A stretch of 64,000 nt of DNA from Vitellaria paradoxa (Eukaryota > Streptophyta > Magnoliopsida > Ericales > Sapotaceae): the NCBI GenBank assembly GCA_019916065.1, contig CM034236.1:22232941-22296940 (forward strand). The letters run 5' to 3'. The notes below the pieces were generated by a model, which saw only the letters and a list, made by a program, of their open reading frames with translations, searched no databases and was not told the origin of the DNA. A program made the translations under genes and the position numbers. This document shows positions 19,401 through 31,707 of the stretch, piece by piece (the stretch's first letter is position 1; each line of letters opens with the position of its first letter).

Positions 19401-22266
19401 TCTCCCTCAAACTCAAGCTCAAGGTGGTAAAGCATTAATCATCTTGAGTTTGGAAACTGAATCAATAAAGCATCATGGAGGATGAGTCTTAATAAAGATT
19501 GTCTGTTGTTTGGTTTACAGAAGAGGCAGTTTGGAGATGAACGGTACCATGAGTAACATGCTAACGAATAAAATGACAATCAAGCTCAATAAGTTTGGTA
19601 CGATCATGAAAGACATCATTATGAGCAATTTGTAGGTCACTACGATTATCACAGTGAATAATGTTAGCACTAAAGGGAGAAACACTCAAATCAGAGAGAA
19701 GCCAATGAAGCTTCTGAGTAGTATCAGCAATGGCTATATTTAGCTTCTGTGTTTGGGTGAGCAATTAGAGATTATTTTTTGCTACGTTAAGAAACAAAAA
19801 AAGAGCCTAAGAAGAAATAGAAGCCAGTGGTAGACCAACAATCAATAGAATCTTTAGCCTAGTCAACATCGGAATAGGCATGAAGCTCTAAAGAAGAATG
19901 AGTAGAGTAGTGAAAACCATGAAATACGATACCCTTGATGTAACAAAGGATACAAAGCACAAAGCATAATGAGTGGAACATGGTGAAGTTATGAACCGAC
20001 TCATTGAATGAGCAACAAAAGTAGTATATGGGTGAGTAACAATAAGATACTCGACATTTCCAATCAATTGATGATAGACTATAGCATTATAAAGAAATCT
20101 TCCGTCTAAGAGTTTGACCTGAACATTAGTTTGCAAGGGTGTGGAAATAGTTTTTCTATCGTTGAGACCAGCTTGTCAATAAGATTGAAGCGTACTTAAC
20201 TTGAGTGATAGTAACCATTTGCGGCAGAGAAAATCTTAAGTCCCAAAAAATAACTAAGCAGACCAAAATCTTTCTTCTCAAACTGAGAATTGAGGAAGGA
20301 TTTGAGATTAAGGGTATCAGATAAGTCATCGCCTATAATAACCATGTCATCAACAGATAAAAGAAGAAAGATAGACCCACTATTAATTCATTTGATAAAT
20401 AAAGTAGAATAATAAGGACTAGAGATAAATCTCAACTGACTGATGGTGGTACCGAACTTTACAAACCAAGTTCAGGGAGACTACTTCAAACCATAAAGGG
20501 CACAGTTAAGCTTACAGACTTGATGTCTAGAGTTAGAATACCCTGGTTGAGGATGATTGATAAAACATTTTTAACATTCATTAGGAAAAATCCCCATTTA
20601 TGAATAGCTGCAACTGTAATTAAGCTGCGAACAGAAGTGAGCTGAACGCTGGGAGTAAAAGTCTCTTTATAGTCAATACTATATTCTTGTGTAAATCCTT
20701 GTGCAACTAGTTGAGCTTTATGATGCTTAATATTACTATCAAATCGAGTCTTGATTTTGTAGACCCACTTACAGTAAGTAGCAACCTTGTCAGGTGGGAG
20801 ATTAACCAAATCTCAAGTGTGGGACTTTTCCAAAGCCCGTAGTTCTTCTATCATTACTTGTTACTAGAAAGGGTTACCTCCCAAAAAAAGTAAGGCTCAT
20901 GGTAGGAAAGTAAAGCAGAAAAATAATGGAAATCATGAAAACAAAATAGGTAGCTTTGTTAGCCAAGATGAACAACTAGAGACGGTGGATTAGTAGTCAA
21001 ATTACCTTTAGAGGTCTTAAGAAACTAGTGTCAGGTGCAAGATCAGTAGGCAGAATAGAAGGCTCAGGATGGTCTGGAGTACGAAGCTCATGCGAGATAT
21101 CATCACCATCATTAGGAAATAAAGCCACTAAGGTTTTTGGTAAGAAAATTAGTGGAGGAATGAGGAAGAAAGTGAAAAGAGGACGTGAATGGGAATATTT
21201 TATGTTCCTAAAAAATGACGTGTCGAGAAATATAGAGATGCGTGAAAAGGAGGTCGCAACACCGATAACTCTTGCGTTCAATGCCATAACCTAAGAAGCA
21301 GCATAAAAATGTGCGAGGTTTGGGTTTAAGAGTGTTTATGAGGTTATAGTAATACAAAGCAGGCACACCCAAAGACTCGAAGGTGAGTATAGGTTAGGGA
21401 ATGACCATGTAACTTTTTATAAGGAAAGAGATTACCCAAGCGAGGAGAGAGGACATGGTTGATGGTGTAGGCAATAGTGTGAGAGGCTTCACCCCAGAAT
21501 CGCTTGGGACAAGCTAAGGATATAAGAAGGGCACGAGCAATGTCAAGAATGTGGCGGTGTTTACGTTTAGCTTGACTGTTTTGTTTAGAGGTGCAATGAC
21601 GAGTAATGAGAAATAGTAACTTGTTTGTTTAGAAACTGAAGAAAAGTAGATTCTTTATATTCCATGGCATTGTCAGATTAAAAGACTTTAATAGGTTGGG
21701 AAAATTGAGTTTGAATCATTTTGTAAGGTCAAAATAAATTTGAGGTAATCGTAAATAATGATGTAACAAATATATCCAATTACAACAAGAAAAGTCATCC
21801 ACCAAAATCACAAAATACTTAGAACCCCCCATGATAACATTGGGAGAAGGTCCCCCATGCATCAAAATGCATAAGATCAAAGGGTGCCAAAGAAATATAA
21901 TTACTATTATTAAAAGGTAAAGCAAACTTTTCTAACTTAACAGATCCTAAATGACCACTATAAATTAATAAATGTGAGTGACTTAGAGAGGCATGACCTA
22001 GATGACAATGCTAAATACGTAGTAAATGGATTGTAATGGTGGAGCCTACGAGCTGAACTGGAGCCGATTAGGGTGAAGATATCATCGAAAAGTGAATGAA
22101 ATTGAATAAGTGTCCTTGTTTACGCTCTATCTCAATAGTCTACCCTGTCTATGGATCTTACACACACAACTAGTAGAAGAGAAACAACAGTGAGACTGAG
22201 ATCATAAAATTGACCAATAAAGATAAGGTTTAATGTAAGGGAGGTATGTGATATACATGAGAAAAG

Positions 22267-22622
22267 AAAGATTTGTAGAAGTGACACACCTTATGTGATT
22301 AACATGAATATGGGCACCATTAATAGTATTAACAACAAGAAGGTCTGGCATAGATAGATGCACAAGAAGAAAATAGAGAAAAGTCTAAAGACATATTATT
22401 ACAATAAGTAGAGTCAAGCAAGCAAAAGGACATACCTGAAAAAGAGAAAGATTGTTGGAAGTGACATGTCCTATGTGATTAAGATGCATATGGGCACCGT
22501 TTGCAGTATTAATAATAGGAAGGTCAGTCATAAATAGATACACGAGAAGAAACTAGAGTAAAGCCTGAAGGCAGATGAATACAACGAGCGGAATCAGGCA
22601 ACCAAGAGGATGTACCTGAGGT
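22267..22622. repeat. 178-bp tandem duplication inside copia 1
   Basis: Copies 22,267-22,444 and 22,445-22,622 share blocks such as 'TATGTGATTAA', 'CATATGGGCACC' or 'AATATGGGCACC', and 'AGAAGGTC' or 'GGAAGGTC'. They are clearly diverged (roughly 80 percent by eye), so the duplication is old. It lies between the SINE-bearing gag and the integrase. Confidence 0.75.
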
Positions 22623-22975
22623 GGCATATATAGCAGTAGACAAAATTGGCCTAGAGGAAGATTTCACCCGTTTAACAATGGCTTTCAATATCACTTAAGG
22701 AAAAAGAGATAGAAGAAGACTTAAGTGAGACATTAGTGGTGGCAGTGACATAACGATTTGTAGAAGTGGACCTCAAAGAAGCATGAGAGGAGGCTGGTTG
22801 TTGGGGATAGTCAAAGTTATAATGACTAGGGCCAATCTTGTTATAGGAGAAATACGAACAGGGTAGCGATGGAAAGAATGGGAAGAACTATTGTAATGAT
22901 TGTAGTGAATTCTAATTAATGAACCCGGGCGAGACTGATTGGAATTATCACCATGGGATTGATTTTTGTCTGTGG

Positions 22976-23181
22976 GTAGATGAACATTTTTTTTTTGGTA
23001 ATCAGAACTCACACTAGTTTATTGCAGCTCTCAACGAATCGCATAACCGATGGGTAAATTAGGAGGGATATATGTTACCCCTCACGTACATTCCACTTCA
23101 GGAATTGAACCTGTGTGGTATTTGTGAGGAGTATACCCACGAGCCACTCGGGCTAACCTGAAGGAGCTTGAGTAGATGAAC
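22976..23181 (-). mobile_element. tRNA-derived SINE nested in copia 1 (186-bp body, perfect 10-bp target duplication)
   Basis: GTAGATGAAC occurs at 22,976-22,985 and 23,172-23,181. The body 22,986-23,171 on the minus strand has an RNA polymerase III A box TAGCCCGAGTGG (23,155-23,144) and a B box GGTTCAATTCC (23,111-23,101). It ends TGATTACC followed by ten As. The head mimics a tRNA, as in plant Au-like SINEs. It is non-coding and needs LINE enzymes in trans. It splits the copia gag frame, so it inserted after the copia element. Confidence 0.9.
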
Positions 23182-24125
23182 CTCTTTGAGATGAACTACT
23201 AGCATGAGTGGCAAGAGCAACAATTTTAGGGGTTTTATGAGTCCCCTATCAAGCATCTTTAGACAAAAGCTCTGAAGTAGCTTGATCCAAAGTAGGGAGA
23301 AGGTTACAATGTAGTAATGATGCTCAAACAGGCTCAAAAGTATTAGTGAGAGACGCAAGGAACATTATTAAGCATTGTTGGTCACGAGAATAAGCAAATT
23401 TGGTAGCGTCATCTGGGCAAGACCAAACAAGCTCCAAAGAAGTTAATTGGTCCAACGTAGCATGTATCTAAGATAGAAAAAGATGAATGCACTGACTAGG
23501 TTCATGTCTCATATGATGAAAAGAGCTCGATAGCTGAAATTGGTGAGTCTGCAGTGGTATATCGCTGACATAGAAAGTCCTAAATCTCCTTAATTGTCTC
23601 AAATCAACCAAATTGAAGAGTAATGGATGAGGAGGATAAGTGATATCACTTATAAAATATCGCTAAAGTTTTTAACCTTTGAGAAAGTAGGACATAGCTT
23701 AGGCCTAGAAGATATAGTTTGGTCCTTCTAGGGTGATGGCGATGGGCTTAGAGATCTGTGAACGCTCCATAGTAAGAAAATTGAGATTGCTCTTAAGTAA
23801 AGAAATTGATATTGCTCCACAGAGAAAGTAGTTTTGAAGTGTTTTTTCCCCCTTTAATAAAGTTGGAAAGAAAGTGGTGTGTCTAGAAATAAGGATGTTG
23901 GGGTGTTTTTGAAACTTAAGGGTTTTGGGGAGAAATAAAGATGTAGGGGTATTTCTGGAATTTTGGGGATTTGAGGATTTAGGTATTTTTTTCCAAGAAA
24001 ACCTAGCCATGGAAAGGCTTCGCTGCATTCAACAGTGTTTGCTTTTTGAAAGTTTAATGAGACTTCACATACTCTTGAACCATATGGAGACCTTGAGTTT
24101 CTTCTTTGTTAGATTTTTTGTTTTG

Positions 24126-24153
24126 TTTTTTTTTTTTTTTTTTTTTTTTTTTT
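24126..24153 (-). repeat. 28-base T run with SINE-like end, in copia 1 leader
   Basis: On the minus strand the run is A28 preceded by CTTTGATCACC, close to the TTCTGATTACC end of the SINE at 22,986. Upstream words CACTACTGTG also resemble that SINE's ACTAGTGTG. It may be the tail of a second, more diverged SINE. No target duplication or A/B boxes were found. Confidence 0.35.
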
Positions 24154-24564
24154 GGTGATCAAAGCACAGTAGTGGCCTGATCTTGTCTTCTTAGAGTATT
24201 AATATGGAATTACTAATTGGAAAGACACTTGTTGGGTCTCTAATTTCTAAGCTTCATAGTCGCAGAAAAGCATTGATATAGATAACAAGAGGAGAACTTC
24301 TGGGAGCAAAGGTGAATGGTAATGAGTGGGTAGCAGGGCTGGGCTAAGTTGGGGCAGTGCCATGTGAGCCATGGCATGAGCCGTGACCAATGACAGGAAG
24401 AGCTTGGTTATGTCGATAACAGTGTGAGGGGTTGGCAGTGGTGAAGCAAACTGGGAACTATAGAGGGAAGGTTGCCAGACAAAAAGCTTCTGGTTGAGTT
24501 GGGTTGCTAGATTTGCATGGTGGTTTCTGAATAGTGTTGAAATTTTTTTTGTTTGGAACATAGA

Positions 24565-24576
24565 GCTCTCATTACA
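24565..24576 (-). promoter_or_regulatory. Degenerate primer-binding site of copia 1
   Basis: The minus strand reads TGTAATGAGAGC immediately inside the 5' LTR. It matches 9 of 12 positions of TGGTATCAGAGC, the site complementary to the 3' end of plant initiator Met-tRNA used to prime reverse transcription. Confidence 0.6.
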
Positions 24577-24776
24577 TGTTAAATAAAAGAAAACTCAGAT
24601 ATTAATTTTGTATATTCTAGTGTGCATTTGTGTATGCCCTATCTATAAAGAGGATGAGAGTGGTTGCAAAATAAGAAACTAAATAAAACACAAATTCTAT
24701 AATTCTAATTAAATTCTATTGCTAATGTACAATTAATTTATATCAAATATATATTAACATTAGATATATATTAACA
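24577..24776 (-). repeat. Copia 1 5' LTR
   Basis: The sequence runs TGTTAAATAAAA...TATATTAACA and is homologous to 19,199-19,400. Its right end carries a small duplication of 'ATATATATTAACA', giving an alternative end at 24,759. I chose 24,776 because the flanking pentamer then matches the other side. Confidence 0.8.
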
Positions 24777-24781
24777 ATATT

Positions 24782-25091
24782 GTTTTGGTTGAAGTGACTC
24801 CTCGAAGTTTTTAATTTTTAGCTTTTAGTTTTTGTTTTTATTTTTATTTTTATTTTTTTGGAAACTAACAAAACTCATTTACTAAATTTGTTTCAAGTTT
24901 TTAGTTTTCAAAAAAATGAAAAACTATTTTCAAAATTTTTAAAAATTATAAAAACATGAAAAATGTATTTTCTTAAATTTTTATTTTTAATTTTCATTTT
25001 CTTGCACCACCATCATCATTACTACTAGTCATAACTATTACCCACCAACCATCGCTGCCCCAACTACCATCAACTATTCCCACTCGACACA
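24782..25091. other. Spacer between the two copia elements
   Basis: A T-rich low-complexity stretch (24,782-24,995) is followed by a CA/CC-rich piece that continues on the far side of copia 2 at 33,170, 'CCATCGCT' words occurring at both sides. No gene. Confidence 0.6.
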
Positions 25092-25096
25092 ACCTC

Positions 25097-25585
25097 TGTT
25101 GGAAAATATAGAAATAATGAATAAGTATTTTTGGTATATCTTTGATGCAAAAGACTTTTCGATTTAGGATATTTCGCTTGTTTTACGAGATTCTTTTGCA
25201 CGAACACAAATCTATGAACAGATATTTTTCTCGCATTAATAGAATACTATCAGAGTATCAACAAAGCACACGAACCAAAGCCCTAGAGACTAAGGTGGTA
25301 CCCTAGAGATAACTAAGAGAGAATATATGGAGAGAGAGATATTAAGTGTATGTAACATTAGTATAAGTTTGTGTCAGATATATAATAGTGACAGGCCTGA
25401 CTCATCTCAACCACTGAGAGGATAGAGTTAGATTTTATCTTAGTCAGGTTTTATCTCAAATATTCAAAAATTGAGATATAATATTTATCTAATATATTAG
25501 GATAACTTTGATACCAGAACTTATCTAATATCTTGCTTAGAGTACAAGTTAGGCCTATGTGGATGTACCACAGGCCAATGCAACA
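25097..25585 (-). repeat. Copia 2 3' LTR
   Basis: The plus strand runs TGTTGGAAAATATAG...CCAATGCAACA. It aligns closely with 32,611-33,164 through blocks such as 'AACAGATATTTTTCTCG', 'AACTAAGAGAGAATATATGG' and 'TTGAGATATAATATTTATC'. It lacks the extra 58-bp unit present in the other LTR. Confidence 0.9.
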
Positions 25586-26655
25586 TCTTTCACTCGGACA
25601 CGTAGGTCATATAACATCTCTCATTCAAAATTTACTCATGTTGTTCATCTTTTCATACGGGGTTATGGATCGTGTGACCAAAAGCAAGAGAGTAAAAATA
25701 AGGAATGTTATATTAAGTTACCGTTTCACTAATATAACACTACAACTCCAGGTCTGGTTTCATACCCCAAGCCATCTAATCACACTAGATCTAGTAGTTT
25801 TAATCCCTCTTGTAACACGGACAGAGTCATGTTAGACCTCACATTATATTTACACTCATGATTATATCAAAAGAATAACAACATAATTGCCCAAGCTATG
25901 AGTCACAAAATATCAGTGTGGTATCAAATGACCTTTCCTTAGACGTTATGTCCGTTCATCTAAACCTAATTGCTTTCTTAGATATGCTTCATTGGACTGT
26001 TTGATTCATGGCCCTTGAATAATATGCTAAAGTAGCAACATCAAGTCTCAACTTTAAAGCATAATTCTAAGCCCCAAAGGGTATAAGATGGAATTGATAG
26101 TCCAGAAGTTTCACACAGTGACAAAGAAGGCATTTATTTTGTCACTCGTTTTCACAATTGTCCAGTAGCACATACAATATGATGTCTATGCTTTGGTGGA
26201 GCTCCCACTTAGGGTTAGTCACACTCTAACATCATACGAATCTTAGTCTAGTGGCTTCTTATAGTGCCTAACTTGATCCTCTTAAGACAATCACTCATTA
26301 GCGCTTTCTCATGAGTATCACATTCGACTGCTCTTAGGTTTCATGGAGACATGGATTTATTCCAAGTTTGACTAATGCAATCTCATCGTAGCCCAATGCT
26401 AAGGTGACTTCAGATAACTTAATCCTTGTTGCTTTTGAAGTGCCATGGAGATCACTATTTCATAGTGTGATCATCTATGTCTCATCCTGCTTGCTATTCA
26501 AGCGCCAAGGCGATCACCTGTGTGAGCGGGCTGACCAAAACTTGGTGACTTAACTCATATAATTAGATATGTGCACTAATTAAACAAAGTAATTTAAAAC
26601 CAGAAAAACATATTTTATTAATGCATAATGTAAAAATGTCCATCATACAAGAATG
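25586..26655 (-). other. Copia 2 3' non-coding interval
   Basis: About 1.07 kb lie between the end of RNase H and the 3' LTR. I see no ORF, A/B box or inverted repeat here. Copia elements usually have a short interval, so an old insertion or a lost extra ORF is possible. Confidence 0.6.
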
Positions 26656-29600
26656 TCAAACCCTGCATAAACCCAAGACCATAATATGTCTGTGGATGAT
26701 ATCTCTCGGTATGGGTTTAGTCATGGGATCAACAACTATGTCAATAGTGGGGACATACTTTAGAATAATCTGACCTTGCGCAATAATGTCTCTAATAAAA
26801 TGGTAACGAGTATCAATGTATTTAGAGCTACCATGGTACTTTGGCTTTTTTGCAAAAGCTATGGCAGTTGTGTTATCACAATGAACCACAACAGCCTCAC
26901 CCAAGTACCCTGTAATGCTCAAGCTCTGCAAGAATCTCCTCAACCATAAAGCCTTTTGCACAATAGCAGTGAAAGTAACATACTCTTAACTCCATGTTGG
27001 ATAAATAAACACATTTTTGTTTCTTACTATACCATAAAATGGCTCCTCCTCCAAGTATAAAAGCATAACCCGATGTGGATTTACGCTAATCTCTGTCAGC
27101 AAATCCATCTGCATTTACTATACCTAGCTAATCCCATATTGCCACCTTGGTAGCATAAAGTGAAATCTATAGTCCTTTGCAAATATCTAAATATCCTTTT
27201 AACTGTGACCCAATGGGCAGTTCCAGGATTACTTTCTATCGACTAACCATATCAACAGTAAAATATATGTCAGGTCGATCACATATCATAGCATACATCA
27301 GACTACCGATTGCACTGGCATATGGAACATTGGCTATTTTTTTCTCTTTTCCTCTGTTCTAGGACACTAATTAATGCAAAGAGTTTGACCCTTCTCCATT
27401 GGAGTGTCTATGGGTTTTGAATAGTGTATACAAAATCATTCTAAAATCTTCTTTATGTAAGTCTCCTGGGACATACTAAGATGTTTCTTAAAGCGATCTC
27501 TGGAGATCTTAACTCCAAGCGCATAGCCTGCCTGACCCATGTCTTTCATCTCAAATGTGGAGGATAACCACTTCTGAGTGATGACAATCATCACCATATC
27601 ATTTCCAGCTAATAAGATGTCATCTATATAAAGTGCGAGAATAAAAAACTTATCTTTTTCTTTTTTGACATACACACGATGGTTCTCTTCAATTATCATA
27701 AATCCCATAGAGAGAATGGCTTGATAAAATCGAATGTACTATTGTTTAGATGATTGTTTAAGGTCGTAGATAGAACGCTTTAAGCGACAAACCTTGCACT
27801 ATTGTCCTTCAACCTAAAATCCTATTGGTTGATTCACGTAGATCTCTTCATCTAGTTCTCTATTGAGAAATGCTATATTCACATCTATTTGGAACAATTC
27901 TAAATCTAAATGTACGACAATAACTAGAATGAGGTGTTTGGAACAATTCTAAATCTAAATGTACGACAACAACTAGAACGAGGTGAATGGAGGCAAATCT
28001 CACCACAGGGTAATATCTCTTCATAATCTACGCTTTTCTTTTGGGTATAACTTTTCGCCATGAGTTGGGCCTTATATCTATCAGTTGACCTATCTACCTT
28101 GCGCTTGACTTTTAGAACCCACTTGTTACCAATGGCCTTGCACCTAGATGGCAGGTCAACTAACTCCCATACATAATTCTTAGCCATTGATGTCATTTCT
28201 TCCTTTATAGTAGCTATCTATCTTTCAGATGCAAGTTAAGGCTTCCTCATAGAAAGCTAGCTCATCAGCATCCATGGAGGCGATCATAAAGGACTCACCT
28301 TCAATCGCAAAGCGTCGTCGAGGAACTATTCCTCGAATACTCAACGCAACTGTGAATCCTAAGAGTCTCCTAATGGTACTAAGTAAGGAACTGCTTCCAC
28401 TATCTCTAGCAACCATAGGATAAGGTTGTGATGCCTCATCTTACCTATAAGATAAAGGTGCATCTCCTTGAGATTCTTCTAACTCATAGAGTCCAAGATT
28501 TTCTTTAACTTCACCTATAGTTGGAAAATCATTTTCACGAAAATCTACATCACGTGACCTTATTTCAGTCATTCCTCCATCTGGGTCTTCATCGTACATA
28601 GCGTAGCCTTTCGAGTGTTTAGAGTATCTTAAGAAGACACACTCATTAGCTTTTGGGCCCAACTTCCCATACTTATGGGAAGTATTGTGAACATAACACG
28701 CAGATCCCCATGGATATAAGCCTTCGAAATTAGGTTTTTTGTCATTTATAACTCATATGGAGCGGAGGAAATTGACTTTGAAGATACTCGGTTAAGTATT
28801 TAGGCAGTAATCAAAAGAGCATCTCCCCAGAAACATATTGAGAGGTTTGCTTATGCCATTATTAAGCTAACCCTATCCAAAAGAGTGCGATTCCGTCTCT
28901 CTACAATATCATTTTTTTGTGGGGTGCCTGGAATCATTAATTATCTACATATCCCTTTTTGCTTACATAATATTTTGAACTGATCAGAAAGATATTCTCA
29001 AACTTTATCAGTGCGAAGGACTTTTAAGTTCCTTTCTTTCTGATGATCAACCTCAGTTATGAAGCATTTGAAATAGTCGAAAGCTTTAGAACGGTGAGCT
29101 AACAGATATACTGAGCGAAAACATGAGAAATCATCTATGAAGGTAATAAGGTAGGATGCATTATGTCATGCCTTAACATTCATTTGTCTGCAAATATCTA
29201 AATGGACTAGCTCTAAAGGATGAATGGCCGTAGCAGCCTTACCAAAAGGCTTTCTAGATGATTTTCCAGTTAAACAAGGTTCACAAGTAGGTTGTCTTAC
29301 TTTAGTGAGAGAGCTTAGAAGCCCTTTTCTACCTAATTCAGCCATCCTTTCTTATCCTGTGTGCCCTAATCTAGCATGCCATTTAATAGAATCGAATACA
29401 ATATCAGAAGAAGATGTAATAAAAGCTAAATTATTATAAAATTCTGAATTCAAATCCAGTGTAAAAAATTCATCTCTTAAACTACCGTGACCATATAGCA
29501 TCCTATCAAGATAAATAGACAAACCATTACCTTCAAAATGAAGAGAAAAACGTAACTCCAATGATGCTAAAACTGAAAATAGATTACATCGAACATTTGG

Positions 29601-30689
29601 TACATAAAGCACATCACGTAAGAGCAAAGTGCGCCCAGTTCGCATCTTATGCTAGTAGGTGCCAACTTCCAGAACATCTTCTTGCGCTTCATTTCCCATT
29701 ATAACTGAATATTTACTTGCTGGGACTTGATGCTAATTTATATATCCAGCTTGATCCCTTGCTACATGTTTGATTGCTTTTGTGTTTGCAATCCAACCAA
29801 GGAGAGAATGACTTATATAAACATGTGAGCAAACAAGATTGAAAGAGCTAGTGCTATGGTTTACCTTCTTCGACTCATTACACTTAGAAACGAAATGACC
29901 CTTGTGACCATAGTTATAGTATTCGAGCTTGGACTTTCCCTTCTTTCCACAACGCTTGCCTCTAAGGTGCTTGGTTCCCTTGGCATCTTGAGGCACAAGA
30001 TTTCAGAGTTTGCCTTTTCCTGCTCATTTTTGTCATCTTTTGCATTGGGGCCTTTTCCCTTTACGCTATCCAACTTGAGCGATAAGTGCAGTATTATGAT
30101 TCACATCTCTACGCTCCACTTTAAGCTGAAGGTGACGTGAGACATCGTCAAAAGTTTTGATGTTCTCATTGTGTGTACATAGAAGTTTCACTGGACTTCA
30201 TGAATTTTTAGGTAAAGACTTGAGAATAGCCAAAATTTGCTGCTCTTCAGCGAGACCATTGCTAGTAGCCTTCATTTCTCTAATCATGGCAAACATCACC
30301 CTAAGGGGTTCCGACATGGTGTGCTTGGGGTTCATGATATATTGGTTGAATCTCAAGGTTAAGGAACGTATCCTAGTGGCAGTGGTACCATCATATTTTA
30401 GGCGCAATTGATCTCACATTTTCTTAGCAATAGAGAATTTCTCAAACTCTCTAATGAGATCATCATCCATGCAACTTAACAAAGTAAGGCATGCAGTTTC
30501 ACAAGCCTGTCGATCACAGCAATATTGGACAGTTGTACCTTCAGTAGGTGCAATTATACTGTTGGTTAAATGGTCGAGCAACTCTTGCTCATTTAGGAGG
30601 TACTGAACCTTCCTATGCCAGATATTATAGTTATTACCATCCAGTTTCTCTCCCTTATTAAGTTCAGCAATAATATTCTTTGAGGTCAT
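26656..30689 (-). pseudogene. Copia 2 gag-pol polyprotein remnants
   Basis: On the minus strand the order is as follows. Gag begins LNKGEKLDGNNYNIWHRKVQ at 30,689-30,414 and continues at 30,407-30,198. A nucleocapsid knuckle at about 29,930 reads YYNYGHKGHFVSKC, with two zinc-binding Cys changed to Tyr. The gag-pre-integrase word IKWHARLGHTG ends at 29,352. Integrase core words PFGKAATAIHPLELVHLDIC follow near 29,260-29,185. RT starts with CKAIGNKWVLKVKRKVDRST at 28,150 and has YIDDILLAGNDM at about 27,640. RNase H KALWLRRFLQSLSITGYLGE, then HCDNTTAIAFAKKPKYHGSS, ends at 26,656. Stops, frameshifts and a 49-bp tandem duplication at 27,888-27,985 break the frame. Confidence 0.88.
27888..27985. 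repeat. 49-bp tandem duplication inside copia 2 RT
   Basis: The units 27,888-27,936 and 27,937-27,985 both start TTTGGAACAATTCTAAATCT and differ at about three positions. The duplication adds one unit of 49 bp, which is not a multiple of three, so it shifts the reading frame. Confidence 0.85.
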
Positions 30690-31241
30690 TTCACTAAATA
30701 CAATGCGTAAGGAATTTTAATTAGGCACATAACTATTATTGTTATTTATTTTAAAATAATTAGATAGTAAAAATTCCTTTTCACATTATAAGATCGTAAA
30801 TTTTGCACTTTTGATGCTAGTAATAATTTCCTATAATGTAAATTATGACTCCCACTCTCCACAAGGTTTATGCAACACATGCATATTATATATATCAAAA
30901 ATAATGTGAGTTCCATAATTCTCTATTGGTATAATTAGTGTTCATGTCAAAATAATTCAAAGTCAACAAATTTAGTGTGAAACACATCCCCTTACAAAGC
31001 TTTAAAAAAAAAAAAATTACATCATTTTTACATTGCAAAAAAATAAAGCCTACTACATCACAATAATAAATATAAATAAATGGAGATGCCGTACCTCTTT
31101 TCTATTCTAAAAATTATTTTGGAACATAAATAATAATAATAATTATAACAATAATAAATTTCATGAGCAACGCCAAAAATATTAATTTTACCTTCATTAA
31201 ATTTCATACACAATATACGTAGGTTATATTAAATAGAGGTT

Positions 31242-31305
31242 ACTATGTTCACATTTAAAAGAGCTAGTATATGACTATGTTCACATTTAAAAGAGCTAGT
31301 ATATG
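31242..31305. repeat. 32-bp tandem duplication in copia 2 leader
   Basis: Two identical units starting ACTATGTTCACATTTAAAAG lie at 31,242-31,273 and 31,274-31,305. Identity suggests a recent slippage or repair event. Confidence 0.9.
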
Positions 31306-31707
31306 ATCCAAAAAATCCTAAGGTGTCAAAACAGATGCCCATTTGGCACAATAACAGGAATATACTAAATATTCATTTATGCAATTATATATCAAAAATT
31401 AAACAAATTATTTATTTGTGAGTAATAAGAATACCCACTTATTGCAAGAATACCTAGAACTTATCTTGGTATTAGATCCAAAAAAAATAATGCGAACACT
31501 TTTAAGGACTCAAGTGGGATTAAATTTTTTTTATATTATATTATTTAAAACAATTGGTGTTAAAAAAAAAAAAAAACATTACAATTCAATGCCCACATAC
31601 ATGATGTGTCCAACAACCATTTACAAAAGTACATGCTTTAATATAAAATTAATTAGATTCATGCACAAGCACTGGTTCATGTTTGTGCCTTTATTTTTTT
31701 TTTAATG

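Larger units (their letters stand above)
19561..24028 (-). pseudogene. Copia 1 gag-pol polyprotein remnants
   Basis: The polyprotein would package RNA, process itself, integrate, and reverse transcribe. Visible parts on the minus strand are as follows. Gag pieces lie at 24,028-23,705 and 23,358-23,175. A His/Asn/Ser-rich gag linker is at 23,012-22,773. Integrase core words FVILVDDFSCCNWIYLLHH are at 21,925-21,716. The integrase C-terminal region is at 21,287-20,997. RT start CKWVYKIKTRFDSNIKHHKA then LVAQGFTQEYSIDYKETFTP lies at 20,809-20,486. An SVDDM version of the catalytic YVDD box is near 20,357-20,338. RNase H CDNRSDLQIAHNDVFHDRTK lies at 19,764-19,561. The frame is broken repeatedly and a 178-bp duplication disrupts the protease-integrase interval, so it is not functional. 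Confidence 0.85.
19194..24781 (-). mobile_element. Ty1/copia LTR retrotransposon 1 (5.6 kb), with candidate target duplication
   Basis: The element body is 19,199-24,776. LTRs of about 200 bp lie at both ends. Flanking pentamers ATATC (19,194-19,198) and ATATT (24,777-24,781) match at 4 of 5 positions, as expected of a 5-bp target duplication after decay. The polypurine tract GAGTTTGAGGGAGA (minus strand) directly precedes the 3' LTR at 19,401. The primer site next to the 5' LTR is degenerate. Gag, integrase, RT and RNase H remnants lie in copia order on the minus strand. Short LTRs and the 'D..F..RTK.IE.DCHF.R' RNase H end suggest the Ale/Retrofit lineage (inference). A SINE is nested in gag. 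Confidence 0.88.

Noticed and set aside
24247..24561. 104-codon minus-strand frame in the copia 1 leader as a gene
   Set aside because: It lies between the primer site and gag, shows no motif, and is plausibly leader sequence.
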